From: Diogma glabrata
Lineage: Eukaryota; Arthropoda; Insecta; Diptera; Cylindrotomidae
DNA length: 64,000 nt
Direction of reading: 5' to 3'
Assembly (NCBI GenBank): GCA_963693315.1
Contig: OY856186.1
Span: forward strand, 80,171,040-80,235,039
The position numbers and the translations under genes were made by a program. Of this stretch, positions 33,599 to 46,740 are shown in pieces (within the stretch, counting starts at the first letter, position 1; the number at the start of each line of letters is the position of its first letter). The notes beneath the pieces were generated by a model. It saw only the letters and a program-made list of their open reading frames with translations, was not told the origin of the DNA and made no database searches.

Positions 33599-34186
33599 TG
33601 AGGATAGAGTTTCGCCACCATGTACAATCATTTCGGATGTTATATCGTCGATACCAGGTGCTTTATTGCATTTTAATTTTGACAGCGCCGCATCGAATTC
33701 CTCTTTGGTGGGTTCGTCTTTTGACGCACGAATAAGCTTTGCTCGTCGCCCGACTTGTTGCTAGTCACTTAAGTTGAGAAGATTCTCAAAATAAGCGGCC
33801 CAAGTATCTAAAATATTTTTAAGGTCTACTTGTAGCTCCCCATCTTCATTTTGAATAGCAGTCGATCTAGTTTGAGGGCCCTTCAGAAAGGTTTTAACCT
33901 GTTGAAAGAAGTTACGCGATTGATGTTCCCTATTGAAGCTTTCAATCTCCTCACACTGTCTCTTCCACCATTCTCTCTTCGTTCGTCTACATAGCTTTGT
34001 AGCGGCTTGTCTTGCCAGTTTATAGTTCTCCTTCGTGGACCTGGTATTGCGTCCTTGTAGACACTTCAGATAGCAATCTCTTTTGTATTGAATAGCGTCA
34101 AGACATGCTTGATCCATCCATGGCTTCTGGGAGTGGTTCTGTGGTCGTCCAAGTATTCCCTCAAAAAAAATAAATACAACAATCAT
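33599..34186 (-). pseudogene. RTE-like LINE fragment (linker to start of RT)
   Basis: The minus strand is open from 34186 to 33761 and continues past a TAG: PQNHSQKPWMDQACLDAIQY, KRTKREWWKRQCEEIE, NILDTWAAYFENLLN, then EEFDAALSKLKCNKAPGIDD and ITSEMIVHGGETL. This is the region just before and at the first RT motif, in RTE/Bov-B style. It ends at 33599, where it abuts the Penelope fragment. Confidence 0.8.
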
Positions 34187-35699
34187 AATGGAAATAAGGA
34201 CATTCTCTCTCGTATGAATTATAAATCAAGCAATAAAAATAAATTCATATTAGACACAGTTTTAATTCCTGAGAAATAAATATAAGTATATAACAAATCA
34301 CAAACATCAACTCAAGTTGAAAGCATTATCCGTTTACAATTGTGGATAAATTCTTCAATTCTTCACCTAGAATGTAACAATTTATAAATCGGTGTTCCTT
34401 TTGGCAAACGATGTTTGAGCTAAACATTCGTTGGGTCCTTTCTTTAATTTTTTTCTAATACTCCCGATTACTTCTAATACATGCCCGATGAAAGAATAAT
34501 AATAATGACAAATAAAAAAAGTCTCCTATTTGTGCCGTATTTCATCAATGTGCTTCAGTTCATTGTAATTTTTAACTTCTTTGATCGTGAGTTACATCTC
34601 ATTCCCTCATGCTAATTAAGCTAGAGAAACAATGCTTGTTTGACCCATCACTAAACGACAAAAAAAGAAATTCTTACGGAAGCACTGTAGCGCATGCATA
34701 ATTGTTTAACCAATTTTAAAAAAATTTCAAACATAATAATAAATAATAATGTCACAATTTTCTAGCTTCCTTCAAATTGGCCTTACTCTCAATTCAATAG
34801 ACATAATTCCCAAATATGTTTGGTCGACAAAATATTCTTTAAATTTCGAATAAACCAGAAACTAATAATAAAGACACAAAACTAACACCAAAAAGTTCCT
34901 TTAGGAACTAAAATATTTATCTCAACAAATTTAAAATTTTCTAGCTTAACGTATATATAAACTACTCCAAATGTGTTATTACATAATTCATACACAAAAT
35001 TAATGCTGACAACAACGAAACAGAAAACAAATCTTAAAATTGACGAGCAGCAATATACATTTTTGAGCATTCTGAAAAAATTCGTTTATTTACCCAAATA
35101 ATTCATGGTTTTGGAATTTTTTGTTTGGTCTGAAAGAAATGCTGCCCCAAGCTGTTATATTTGTATATGATAAAGTTAATAGAGTATGTTATGTAATAGA
35201 GTATGTTAGATTCTCCGAGTAAAATAAGTACTGAATAATATTGCTGATGCTGGATGACAATATTGAGATACACTATAAGTTAGGTTGGCTTTACCGGAAG
35301 TTCATGGATGGTTTGTTTTCGACAAAAATGACGATGAAACATTTGAGGTTAGTACTCTCTAATATGAACCTTATTTGATTTTTTAATCATTCGCAATCAT
35401 TGTAGTTGGTAAAATATTTACTTAAGTAATAATAACTTTTGGGTTGAACTGTGCATCAATGACGAAATTCTTTTCATCATGGCGAATGACTGGGTAAGGC
35501 TCTCATGCGGAGGCTTAATCTACTTACGTATTAAGTCCAGTAAGAAGACATCAGGGTAAGATTCAAGGACTTTGATAACGACGACAATTTTTTCAGAAAC
35601 ATGTTTTGATGGGCCGAAAGTGAACGAAATGTTGTTTCAGCATGGAAAACAAGATCAAATTGTAGAGTGAAATTTTCGATCAGAAATCAAGCGCTCAAA
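34187..35699. other. AT-rich DNA, nothing recognised
   Basis: No coding or repeat ends that I can support over this 1.5 kb. Confidence 0.4.
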
Positions 35700-36010
35700 T
35701 AGGGTCCTGATCAGATTTTCCCTGATCCTGATTGGGCCCTGATCATGAATGTATCGCTTTTGGCCAATCAGACCCTGATTAAGATAGTCCTATTGAACCC
35801 TGATCAAGCATGCCATATAAAATTAAATAAGGCAAATCAAATTCTAGTAAGGTGTTTTATATCAGGCCCTGATCAGGTTACTCAACTAGGGGTCAAACAC
35901 GAAAAACCCAATTCAGGTCCGGATATATTTAAAAAAATGTTAACCTTAAGAGAGAATTCTTATTCAGGCCGCAAACAGGCCCAGGCCCTGAACTTGAAAA
36001 TCTTCACCAA
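35700..36010 (+). repeat. Cluster of GGCCCTGATCA-type motifs
   Basis: CCCTGATCA or a near form occurs at least six times in about 300 bp (for example GGGCCCTGATCATG, CAGACCCTGATTAAG, GAACCCTGATCAAG, AGGCCCTGATCAGG, AGGCCCAGGCCCTGAAC). Spacing is irregular, so this is a degenerate minisatellite or a cluster of palindromic sites. The 92-codon ORF across it shows no family. Confidence 0.5.
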
Positions 36011-37330
36011 AAGTGGTTCATAAACCAAGTAGGAAGGTAATTTCCGTGACCAATCTGTCCTGACGTAAAAGATGATAGCATCTATTCCTCTCATTCCAGT
36101 CGACAGATAAATTATGGTTCATTTATGAACAAAAAAGTCAAAACACAATTCTTCAAATAAACGAAAGCATTACTGTGTCAACAAAAACGAATATCTGAAA
36201 ATTAAATAAATCATTTTTTGACAGTAAAGTAAAATTGGTATTTAAATTTTTATCTCAAACAAATCATACATTTGCTTTATGCACCCCTTTACCGAATTGA
36301 TATCTACACCTGTAAATCAGGTAAAATGCATAAATGGATCTCTTCTGAAAGCAATTTTTTTTACCTGACACTAATGTTACATGAATCTGTTACCGTATAT
36401 CTATAAATTATTGGGAAAATGATATATCATAAAATATCTCACAAACAATCGATAAAAATAATTCAATCCATTCCTATGAATTTTTGCAATGAAAATCTGC
36501 TTTTCTGGGCATGCTGGGTCTGCTATCTTTTGATAAGATATCGTGCTTTTATAACTTCAGAAGAAAAATTCACCAACAAAAATAAAATTTCAAATTTAAA
36601 TCGATGATAACCTAAAAGTATCACTTTAGAACAACAAAATAAAAAATTTATCAAGAGTAAACACATGAAATATTCCTGAGATACGTGATGAAAATTTTTC
36701 AAAAAATAATAAAAAAAATAGGTCAAATCGTTCTTATACAAAGATTTTATCGTTTATGCTACTGAATATGTAACATTTTATTTATAACTTAAAATTTATG
36801 CATCTCTGCTATAAAAAAAGTAATTGAGTTAAATTTATTCTGTAATGAATTAAAAGAAACAAGGAAAGTTTCAAACAACCACAAACCGAACCTCTTCAAT
36901 CCGACAACAGAGCCAACAAACAAACAATCTCTAGCAACAAATCCAACAAAAAATTGTGTATTTTGCATTTTATTTTTGTTGAATTGTCAAATAATGTTCA
37001 AACGTCAAACAGAACGAAGTCTCTTGTAGGTTATCATAAATAGAGACTTTGATGGGGCTTTAGTTATAATCAATCAGTGTCGATAATTGAGGTTCTTGGT
37101 TTGCTCGAGTTATGGCGCTAGTTGTTTGTTTGCCGAAAGACATTTTGGCTTTGGCATATATGTAAGTAATACATAATATTAAGTAATAATTAAGTAATTA
37201 AACTTTTCTTGCTTTATATAAATTGATCTAATTTGTAAGCGCAGCAAATATTGTGTGGTTAAAGAAAACATATTACCAAAAATGAAAATAGCATTAGTTT
37301 AATAACAATACAACCAAATATATCTTATTT
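36011..37330. other. AT-rich DNA, nothing recognised
   Basis: No gene or bounded repeat was seen. Confidence 0.4.
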
Positions 37331-37332
37331 AG

Positions 37333-39682
37333 ACTGTATGTATTCCAATCCATGCTATTGAGTACCAAAAATTCTAAATTGTACTAAAACTGTCGAATTC
37401 GCAATTTCATCATTCCAACTCAAATTTATTCTAAATTGTTCGTTGAACATTGTTTTGTTTTTGTTTTGAGATTTTTTTATTTCATAAAAACTAGAATTAT
37501 ATTTTAAAATGACAAAAATTACAAATGGATCATTCTGGTCGAAGACTATTTATGTTGTTTATCACAATAAACAAAAAATTGAAGCTATGTGCCAAGTTAG
37601 TAGAAAATAACAACGAGCTAATAGAAACAATCACAACACGTAATTTGAGACGGGTAGGTCCTAAATGTTGTATAAAATTTGCAACGATTACCTCGGTTTT
37701 GAAAGACCTAAGTATTACATTAATGAGCCAAAAGTGAAATTCTTCCCCACTTTTTTGGCATCTCTCGTTATAGGACCTACTGATTCTGAAAAAGGAAAAA
37801 AAAATTTGTATGTTTGTTTTGTACCTACGAAATCTAGAAAACCCCTGGAGGGTTTTAAAAAATTTGGGTTTTTAAAAATAAGTATAATCTATGGACAGAT
37901 CTGAAAGGACGATATGTTCGATAACTATACAGAAAGTGTGTCAAAAAAATCGTCAAGTATGTCAAAACAAGGAAATTTGCATATTTTTTGCTACAAAAAC
38001 GTTCATTTAAAGTGATTAAGGAACCTTGAATTTGCAGAAATCTTGAAGGTAGGGGATTGGTATGTGAGATCAAAAACTAAATTATTGCATTAGAATTTTG
38101 TGAAAAAAATGTCAAGTATGTCATAAGAAAAATTTTTATTTATTTTTTTACCCAATTTTAGGAAAAAAAATAAAATTAATTATTTGTATGACATGAAATT
38201 TTATTATTATTATAGAGAATTATGTCATTATAAGTTTCTCAAAAATATAATGTCAAGTGTGTTAAGAAATGATTTCGTTTATTTTTTAACGAATTTTTTG
38301 GAAAAACAAATTTAGCTGCTTTTATGACGTAAATGTAATTGAACATGAAATTGGACATGGAAATTTTTTAATTTGCTATAATTTTCGAAATAATTTTGGA
38401 ATTTTAAAAAAAGTTTGTATTTTTGATTTTGTAATAGTTTTTGCAATATTTTTAGAATTCTGGAAAAAGTTTCAATTTTTGAATTTGGAAGAAATGTTGG
38501 AATATTTTTGGAATTTTGAAAAATTTAAAATTTTTGATTGTATAATAATTTTTAGAATTTTGAAAATAGTTTCAATTTTTGATTTTGTAATAGTTTTTGC
38601 AATATTTTTGGAATTTTGGAAAAGTTTGAATTTATAAGAATTTTTGGAATTTATTGGAATTTAGAAAAAGTTTAAATATTTGATTTTATTCTAATTTTTG
38701 GAATTTTGAAAAAAGTTTGCAATGTTTTTAGAATTTTTTAAAATAATTTTAATCTTTGATTTTGTAATAATTTTTGGAATATTTTTAGAATTTTGAAAAA
38801 AGTTTGATTTTATTTAATTTTTACAATATTTTTGGAATTTTAAAAGAAATATGAATTTGTGATCTTGTAATATTTTCTCGAAACGCTAAATGGAGAGGTT
38901 TTTGAGTAGTTTGCTGTGTGTATCATCTTTTCACTAAATTATGTTAATTTATGATCTGTTATAATTTTCCAGCAACGTATTGATGTTTCGTGTTAGTTTT
39001 GGTAATAAATTTCTAAACAGAGATAAAAAAGTACTTGTTCTTTAACAAAGAGTTATGTTTGATATACATCGCTGCCCAAAACTAAAAACCATGTCCTCGT
39101 AAAAGTTTTTTGTTGAAAACTATATCAAAATCCTTAACCCAGACCGAAGTCTTGATATCTCAGAGCTGTGAGATTTCAGCCCCTCAATATTTTTTGATGC
39201 TGCAATATTTCTAAAATAAATTACAAAAATTATATATTGTTATTATATTTATATAATATACATATACGTTATAACAAACGCATGAAGTGTATTTATTTAC
39301 TTACCTCTAAAAATTTTCGGTTGCACATTTTTTCGAACAAATTAAGTATCACCTTCAATTCTTAAATGTATAAGATATTATCCTTTGACCCTATACAAAA
39401 ACTGATTTGCATTAATATGCCTATATATAAATATAATATAATGTAAATAAACATTTTAAATTAGTATTTCACTTACAGCTTGAACTATAATTCCTTTTAT
39501 TCATTCTTTTGTTATTTACTTATTTTTGCTTTTATAATCAAAAAGCTCTGCGATATATTTGAAACGTCAAAAAACAAATATCTTTTAAAAAATTTAGAAT
39601 TAAATGACGGCAATAGTCAACTAAATTTTTGACTATTTCAATTTAGTATTTTTACTAATAAATAGCACGGATTGGAACACAG
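37333..39682. mobile_element. TIR element with GACTGT..TTCCAATCC ends, enlarged by an insert
   Basis: Left end GACTGTATGTATTCCAATCC at 37333 and inverted GGATTGGAACACAGT ending near 39682. It is the same family as the 446-bp MITE at 26919-27364, with which it also shares CCAAGTTAGTAGAAAATAACA-like inner DNA. Its size of 2.35 kb is mostly due to the low-complexity repeat at 37690-39190. Confidence 0.7.
37690..39190. repeat. Large low-complexity repeat, copy B
   Basis: Same order as 17270-19275: TTTTGAAAGACCTAAGTATTAC, GAAAGGACGATATGTTCGAT, the GTCAAGTATGTCA units, the short-period TTTGGAATTTTGAAAAAAGT array, and CTTGATATCTCAGAGC at the end. Like copy A, it lies inside a TIR element, here a different family. 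Confidence 0.7.
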
Positions 39683-39683
39683 T

Positions 39684-40154
39684 TCTCATTTACAACCTTC
39701 AAGTAAAAAGCTAATTGTAAAGCTCCCACCAGTGAAAAGCGCGTTTAAGTTTTTAAGTTTTTTTGGCAAGTGTACTAAATTTTACTTGATACCATGAAAT
39801 TTCTTGATACTACAAAATTGATTGAACACTCAAATTATTTTTTATTATTTATTTATTTTATTAAGAGAACTTTCCATGATTGCGATACAATAGCTTTAAA
39901 ACTAAAAACTGGCTATGCAAGAGAAAAAACAATTACCTATTTTTAGGCAGGTGGTTGAGTCTACGCGTCTAATTTATTGTCTGTTTATATGATGATGTTT
40001 GAGTTGACTCAATTTAGTTACATGAGTTTAATTGCTCACAAAAATCCTAAATGATTCAAAATCTATTCAAAATTTCAATCTAGTGAACTAAAATTCCAAA
40101 CGTAAGATAATATTGATTTTGTTTTATATCAGTTTTAATAGTTATTTTTGTATT
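39684..40154. other. AT-rich DNA, nothing recognised
   Basis: No supported feature. Confidence 0.35.
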
Positions 40155-40395
40155 AAGGGCGTAAAGTGTGTCTTTTCCGTTTGAGAGTGAAATTGTTGCT
40201 CCGGGCGTTAGCCGATAGAAACAATCACTCGAAAGCAAAAAAGATACTTTATGCCCGAATTGCATACAAGATTTTTGTCCGATTCTGTATTATTTGCATA
40301 AATAAAAATACATATTTTACACAAAGTAGTATATTTTTTTTAGAAAATTATTTTATCCAAGTTGTTTTTCGAAATAATAGTATAATAATAATAAC
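40155..40395 (+). repeat. LINE 5' leader, second copy
   Basis: Matches the leader at 1166-1412 in inverse orientation, from GGGCGTAAAGTGTGTCTTTTCC to CGAAATAATAGTA. Homology stops where the ORF2 ATG should be, after which come simple ATT.GGTATTGTTATTTC repeats (40390-40460). Only the 5' end is present. Confidence 0.6.
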
Positions 40396-41860
40396 TTTAG
40401 GTATTGTTATTTCAATTTTAGGCATTGTTATTTCCATTTTGGAATTGTTATTTCGATAGGGAAAAAAGGCCTGCTTTACGAACAATTTTTGAATCCTAAA
40501 AGTGCATTTTACGGTGTGCTCGTACAAAAATTAAATTATTTCAATGAACATTACATACATTACATATCATTGCATACATTACATTACATTACATACATAC
40601 ATTATTTACAATTTAATTAATTGAAAAATTATCTAATTTTTTTACATTTTTTTTTGTGACTATAAACAAAAAATTTTAAATGGTCCTACGAACCGGATTT
40701 TTGTGATTTAAAAAACATTTATTTTTCTTTAAATTTAAACGGATACACTCGAAATTAAACGGGTACACTCGAGAAATGATATACTTTCGTGGTTTGAATT
40801 AACTAAAACTTTAAATCAATTTACAGCAACCATATTTGGTCACTTCCATCATTTCGACATTTAGTAGGAATTACAAATGATTCGTTTATACATTAAAATT
40901 TTTCATGCAAATACTTCTATGATAGCTGCACAAGTCCCTGTCTTTATATGGGGTGAGTTTTTCTTAGAACTGACTTTGGTGGTAGCCACTGTTGAATATT
41001 TCTATATCACTTCAGTTTGATTTAATCCAACTTCAAATACTTTGGGCTCCGTAGCAAATCAGCAAACAAGTTCGTCAAAAAGGAATATCTTTCTACGAAC
41101 TTTATGAAAAATCTCGGTTTACTAAGAAATTGTTAAAGTTGTTTGATAGTTATTTGGTGTCAGAAATCTTGAAAGAGTTTCTCGTGCCTATGAAAATAGT
41201 ATAAACTTTCTTTCCTCAATTATTTCTACAGATATTCTACGTTTTTCATCAATAAGCTACAGTTCACGTCGTTTGATTTTCACCAAACCTTTGTGCAATT
41301 TCTTCTTCTAGAGATATTACAAATCCAAACACATTATTCATGTATAGATAGACTATTTTTTTTTCAATAAAAACCTGTTATTGGTAATACAAATACTTGT
41401 TATTGGAATTTTTTTTAAAAAACTACGGATAAATTGCGGATAAACTAGTCGAAATGAATCACGAATGACGTAAGCTTTAGAGAGTCTTTCTTTACCGACA
41501 TGTGGCAAATATCATGTTCTAGACCATCGATTAACCGAGACAACTTATCTTTCAGCTTTATAAATAGCTTTCTTATAGAAGTAAAAACATGATTACTTCA
41601 ATCTCTAGAAATTAAAGTTGCTCGCTAGCCATCCCTAGCCTACGTTGATTGTAGGATTACAGTCTAGCTGCCTTTGAGCTTAAGGTGGTCTAGACTTGAT
41701 TAGCCAGCAAGGCTAGACCTGATTTTTTATTCAGAATAAAAAAAACATGATGGAAAAAGTTTTGAATTTGTCAATATAGATAAATTACATTAGGATATTT
41801 TGCTTTAGAATATCAATTCGGGTTTATTCGGTCTTAGGTACTCATACACAGGATAGTGCA
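40396..41860. other. AT-rich DNA, mostly unrecognised
   Basis: Contains an ATTGTTATTTC triplet repeat (40395-40455) and an ACATTACATACATT microsatellite (40548-40605). No gene is recognised. Confidence 0.4.
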
Positions 41861-44135
41861 GAAGCACATTGCAATGCAGTTTTATCTACATCACTTGTTA
41901 TGCAGTTTCAATTTACAAATAATCCGGCGCGTTTCAGGTACTCTCTAAATTTGCCGTGTCCAGTTATAAACTGCAGTATTTGACCGCCGCTTAAAGCCTT
42001 CTTCTTACTATCGACTTTATTTTGTTTTAATTTCCTGAACTAAGATTTTGTTAACAAATGGTTGCCTTCTCTTTTGGAAAGATGGACAGGTTTTGTTCTC
42101 GCAATGACCTGCGACTGTGTTGCAGAAATGGTTCTGTAGTCTCAGCTTATTTGACGCAACATATTACTAATTATTGAGCCATACATACGGTGACCATCCC
42201 TCCTGTATTTTACAGGACTGTCCTGTTTTTTGCCATGATGCCACTTGAGATTTTTTTGCAAATACAGGACAGTACAATGTCCCTTATTTCTTAGTTTGAT
42301 ATGCAAATGTCCTTTTTTTGCATAAACTTTACCCGAATATGCATTTAAAATAATAATTTCTCTAAATTTCCCTAAAATTTGTCAAAGTTTCCTAAGTATT
42401 ACAATATCGAGCCAAATGTCAAAATCATAGCCCCACTTTTTGGCATTTTTCAACGTTTTAGGTCTTAACGATTCTCAAACAGCAAAAACAAATGTTTTTC
42501 TATCTGCCGACCAGCCATTACAACCGATAAACACTAGAAAGCTTTGTTCTTCCATTTTCCTCAAATCGGCCGATTTTTCGTCCGGCAAGCTCCGAAAATC
42601 GATTGCCCGCGATCTTGTAAATTTGCTTCAACAATTTTTTTTAACTGTGGGGGTTGGACATTTGCTTTAGAACACGAGGGTAATTTGTCTGCCATTGTCT
42701 AGTCCGGCAACTGATATTTTGATATGTTTGAGCTTCAACATTTTTTAACACACTTTTATTTGAGCTAGGTAGCAGAGGGCGGTTAATTTTTTTTTAGCAA
42801 AATATTTTAGTTAATTAATGTCCTGTATTTTCCTTTCCAAAAAATGGTCACCGTAGCAATACATCAAGATTGATTCCATTTCAGTCCTGTATATGATGCG
42901 TAGTGTCTTAAACTATCAATCGACCCCACCATTCGTGTGATAACTTTCAGAAACTGTAAAAGAGAGACCCTGATTTGTTGTATGTACGATTTATGACTTG
43001 ATACTCCAAGTCTCTTATCCAAGTTGACACCAAGGTATTTGCTTGTGTTAACCATTTCGTTTGAGACTCCGTTTGCTTTAATGGTTGGTGGTTCTACTCG
43101 ATCGTTCTGACATTTCAGCTGACACATAGCAGTTTCTGGCACCGCTTTTTAGTTTATTCAGTGTACACTATATGGTCATTTGATTTAATGCTACTTGACC
43201 ACGTTCTTGAATATGTGCTCTCAAGTTACCAGTTATGTATTAATTTAGCAACAGCTTATACAAAACCTCTTAGATGCAGATAATCATACTAGAATTAAGA
43301 TTAAAGAATATATTCCAAAAAGATGTATCAAGAACAGACCCTGAAGGGGTGACAAGGGGTCTTGTAATAATCTTCTCCGCTGAGCCTAGATTATCTATTA
43401 TTTTTGCCTTACGTTCGTTTAAATAATCACCCACTAATCGCTAAGGGTTACCACGACATTTGCTTGTTCTAAAATATCTCGGGATTGGCCAGTTTGATTC
43501 AGGATTTGTGGAATCTCTATCACCAGCTTTTGGAATAATAATAATGCAACCAATTTGCCAGTTTTTTTGGCAATACATCAATTCTGTTTCCAGGACTGTT
43601 CTACAACTATTACTCCAATTTGATCAGAACCAGGAGCTCTGTCACGTTTCAAACTAATTACAGCTTCCTTTATTTCATTGGTTGTTAAGTCCGAGTCATC
43701 GTGGGAGTCATAATGTAGGTTCACTATCCTTATGATTTCTACACGCTCGAGTTAATCTTCAGCGTCATCTAGTACTAAGGTGCTTAGCCGTACTAAGCCT
43801 GGATTAAAGTGCCCCAGAGTAATTACCGTTTGAAGGGAAAATGTCATGTAGTCTACGTTATAAAAGCTTTTCTGTTGTCATTTAGCAATCTTTTCTACAT
43901 ATTTATGGACCCTCGCTGTCAACTTCCGTAACTACTTTGTCGAAAGAGGATCGAGGTCCAGCCCTTATTTACTCGTCAGTTGTTTAAACGCTTTATAATA
44001 TTTTTGTTTTAGTTGTTGCATCTACGAATTATTCACCATCGTGTTCATACGTGCTCAGATTTATAAACGCATTTCATGTACAGTCACCATGGAAGGTTGT
44101 AAATTTATTTGTGCAAACTTCAGTTTCAGACCAGC
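41861..44135 (-). pseudogene. R1/Jockey-group LINE, internally deleted
   Basis: Minus-strand order from 44135 down: KLKFAQINLQPSM (endonuclease start), then a jump to DLTTNEIKEAVISLKRDRAP followed by GSDQIGV (RT entry), IIIIPKAGDRDSTNPE, VGDYLNERKAKI, TPSGSVLDTSFWNIFF (equivalent of GVPQGSVLGP..WN), and KYLGVNLDKRLGVSSHKSYI (open at 42864-43142). C-terminal remnants follow at 41861-42177. Most of the endonuclease and the RT active site are gone, with many stops. A hAT-like MITE lies within it. Confidence 0.75.
42178..42863. mobile_element. hAT-like MITE with 8-bp target duplication
   Basis: Ends TACGGTGACC at 42186 and inverted GGTCACCGTA ending at 42855; inner ends share TCCTGTATTTT. The flanks GCCATACA (42178-42185) and GCAATACA (42856-42863) match at 7 of 8 bases, as expected for hAT. 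It is inserted in the LINE at 41861-44135. The interior holds a partial low-complexity repeat (42380-42560). Confidence 0.8.
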
Positions 44136-44353
44136 ATCTCGTGTCACTTTTGTGTAACTGCTAATTTAATTTGTGTTGTTTTATGCGCTTGATCTCATTT
44201 TTAAAGGTTGGTTATCATACAGACGTGTAGTTTACTTGTGTTTTTCATGCAAAACTTTGCCTGGCTGATTGGTGAAATAATAATAATAATTGTATTTATT
44301 CTCTTCTACTTTTCAATACATAACATCAAAAAACATAAATCAATAATTACAAT
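44136..44353. other. AT-rich spacer
   Basis: Short stretch between the LINE and the next transposon. No feature seen. Confidence 0.4.
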
Positions 44354-44818
44354 TAGTCCGGTCAATTTAGACATTCGAAGTTACATAAAGTCCCAACAAG
44401 CTGAATTTCAGTGAAATTGTTCAAAACATAATTATAAACAATGTCTAGAAGTTCCCCATCATTCCCGTGTATGGAAAAAAATGTATGCAAGGTCAAAGGT
44501 CAAAAAAATGAGTTTTTCGCGATTTTCAGCAAAACGGTAAGTTTTATCATGAAAGTACCTTGGACAAAAATTGTAGATCATAAAATTATCTATAAAAAAT
44601 GTATCAATACTTTTTTTCTTACGAGCCACCGTTTCTGAGATATAACGATTCAAAAAGTTATAAAAGTTGTTATCGTCATAATATGCACACGTTTCCACGC
44701 CACCTATGAGGTAGTGTACTTAGCGCGTTTTTTTTAACGTTGTTTCTCCAGTAGGCCTACTCCACGGGTCAGTTGTGATCCTGTTTAATGTAAAACTATT
44801 GCAAAATAACGGAAATTT

Positions 44819-46295
44819 TCAAAGATTGGAAAAGATAAAAGCGATGTAAATTAAAAAAAAGTATTGAAGTTCATTCGTCTTATTCGTAAGTTCCAAATTC
44901 TTGTTCTTCTTTTGATCTTCTTCTTGTTCTTCTTCTCCTGCTTCTTCTTCATCTTCATTTTGGATGCAAGTAAATTGCGTCAATAGCGATGTATCGCATG
45001 ATACTTCGTCGGAGTCAAACGAATCCTCCATTGTTTGTGATTCAATATTAGAGCACGACCGGCCTTGACAATTTGTGCATGCCAAAGAACAAAACAGTCC
45101 GACTTTTTTGCAACCACATTTAGCACTGCATCCCTTTTTGCAGTTGCAAAAAATAGTGTTCAGCAGTTTTTCCGGCGCAGGTGGAAGTAAAGTTTGAACC
45201 GGCTCTAATATATTGTTGACCAACTTCCAACCCCAGTCTGTAGGGTCTAGCTGATAACCAAGCCACACTTGAATTTTGTAATATACTCGAAAAAGATGTT
45301 GGTGAGCAGCAACTGAGGTTGGAGGAAGACAAGCTAATTGAACTTGTTTTTTATTTTGAGTATTTTTAACGAAACATGCATATCGATGCTTATCTAAACA
45401 GGTAGTTTTTTTAAGAGCTCCGTACATAGAAGCGGATGCCGTTGGTAATAACTTCTTGTTGAGTTGAATTACTCTTCAACTCAAAAAAAACTTCAGCACA
45501 TTGAACTAAATCTTGTTTTTCAAACATTTTGAAAACTGCTGTTTTACCCCTCCTGTAAAATGCAGATGTCGTATCACAGCCAGTTATTGCGTGTAAAAAT
45601 AGTACATGATCTTGACACTTTACAAAAGTAAATAAACTTTTTGATGAATATATATCTGATTGATGCTGAGCTTTTCCTGGTTTTAAGAAAAAAATAGTTT
45701 TTTCAGTTGGCAATCGAGCAGTGAGTAATACAAAAAAGTCAACAGCTCCAGTGGAAGGTTTTAAAAAATTAGCATAGCAATCTCGATGATACTTAGCTTC
45801 AGCAGCAACTAAATCATATTCAAATTCGACTCGAGCAAGAACAGCTTTTGCTAAAGCATCGTCACGAGTCCGAGCTGTTTCCAGAATTGAATCTTTAAAT
45901 TGAAGTGTACTTACTTGGCTGATTCGACGCCGAAAATCTGAGGATTTTTTTCTTTCATACTCTTCATTTAATTTCTCGTCACAAAATAAGCATAGTTCTT
46001 TGAAACAAAAAGCTGATTCACTGATACGTGATCTAGTACGAGGAGGACTTGCTGTGGATGTACTGGCTTCTTGTTCTTCACGCTGTCTTTTATTAGCTGC
46101 AGCAATAGAAGACTTTCGAGTATAATTTTTACGGCAATTTTCATGTATTGTCACAGATTTTTGATTTTTGAGATATTCCGAAAAATCATCAGCTCTTTCG
46201 ATACTTGCATTAATTAATGTCTTCATACCACGTTCAACAGTAACAACTTCACTTTCAGTTAAAAGTTTAGCACAAATAAAACAATATTCAGACAT
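44819..46295 (-). pseudogene. CXC-domain transposon protein, frameshifted and internally deleted
   Basis: Start chosen at Met 46295 (MSEYCFICAKLLTESEVVTV) rather than the in-frame Met at 46352, because the Cys pair opens the conserved family start. Blocks: IHENCRKNYTRKSSIAA (Cys/His), CFKELCLFCDEKL, VAAEAKYHRDCYANFL, then an abrupt jump to VDFFVLLTARLPTEKTIFFL, and HAITGCDTTSAFYRRGKTAV. A frameshift near 45420 (after NGIRF) leads to YGALKKTTCLDKHRYACF, LPPTSVAAHQHLFRVYYKI, LDPTDWGWKL, and a tesmin/TSO1-type CXC domain with CNCKKGCSAKCGCKKVGLFC. From memory of this invertebrate family, a large central region is missing at the jump. CXC domains bind DNA; the role in transposition is inferred. 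Confidence 0.8.
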
Positions 46296-46407
46296 TTTTA
46301 ATATAAAACTCAAAACAGCACAATATAGGTTAGGATAAACACGTGTTTTCACTATAGAGTGACGCGAAGTTACACTGGCTTAAAAATTAAGGGACTGGGT
46401 TTTATTT

Positions 46408-46740
46408 TACCTGATATTAATACGCTAACGAAAAATTTTGTGGAGCCTAAGGCTTTTTTATTCGAATTTTGATTGATTTCAAATTTTTAGTGCTAACTGA
46501 TATTACTGTAACTTAGGTTTTAGAGATTTTTCGGATCATAAATAAAAAAGTTATTATATACGAAAAACTTTTTATATACATTTGCATTATAAGTTTGCAT
46601 ACATACAAAAACGAAATTAAAAATTTATTTTATTTTTTTATATTTTATTTTTTATATATTAGCTATCGAACAACGAACATCAAAAACGAAACTTCAAAAT
46701 TTAATTTCTTTTTTATATTTATTTTTTCTCATCTCAGTTA
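46408..46740 (+). repeat. Helitron-derived fragment
   Basis: Shares ATTAATACGCTA, TTTTTTATTCGAATTTTGATT, CTAACTGATATTA.TGTAACTTA and CGGATCATAAATAAAAAAGTT with the 5' parts of the Helitrons at 52456 and 56839. The TC start and the CTAG end are absent. Confidence 0.6.

Noticed and set aside
44441..44638. 65-codon ORF duplicated at 46869-47066
   Set aside because: Lies in both inverted arms of the CXC transposon; same explanation.
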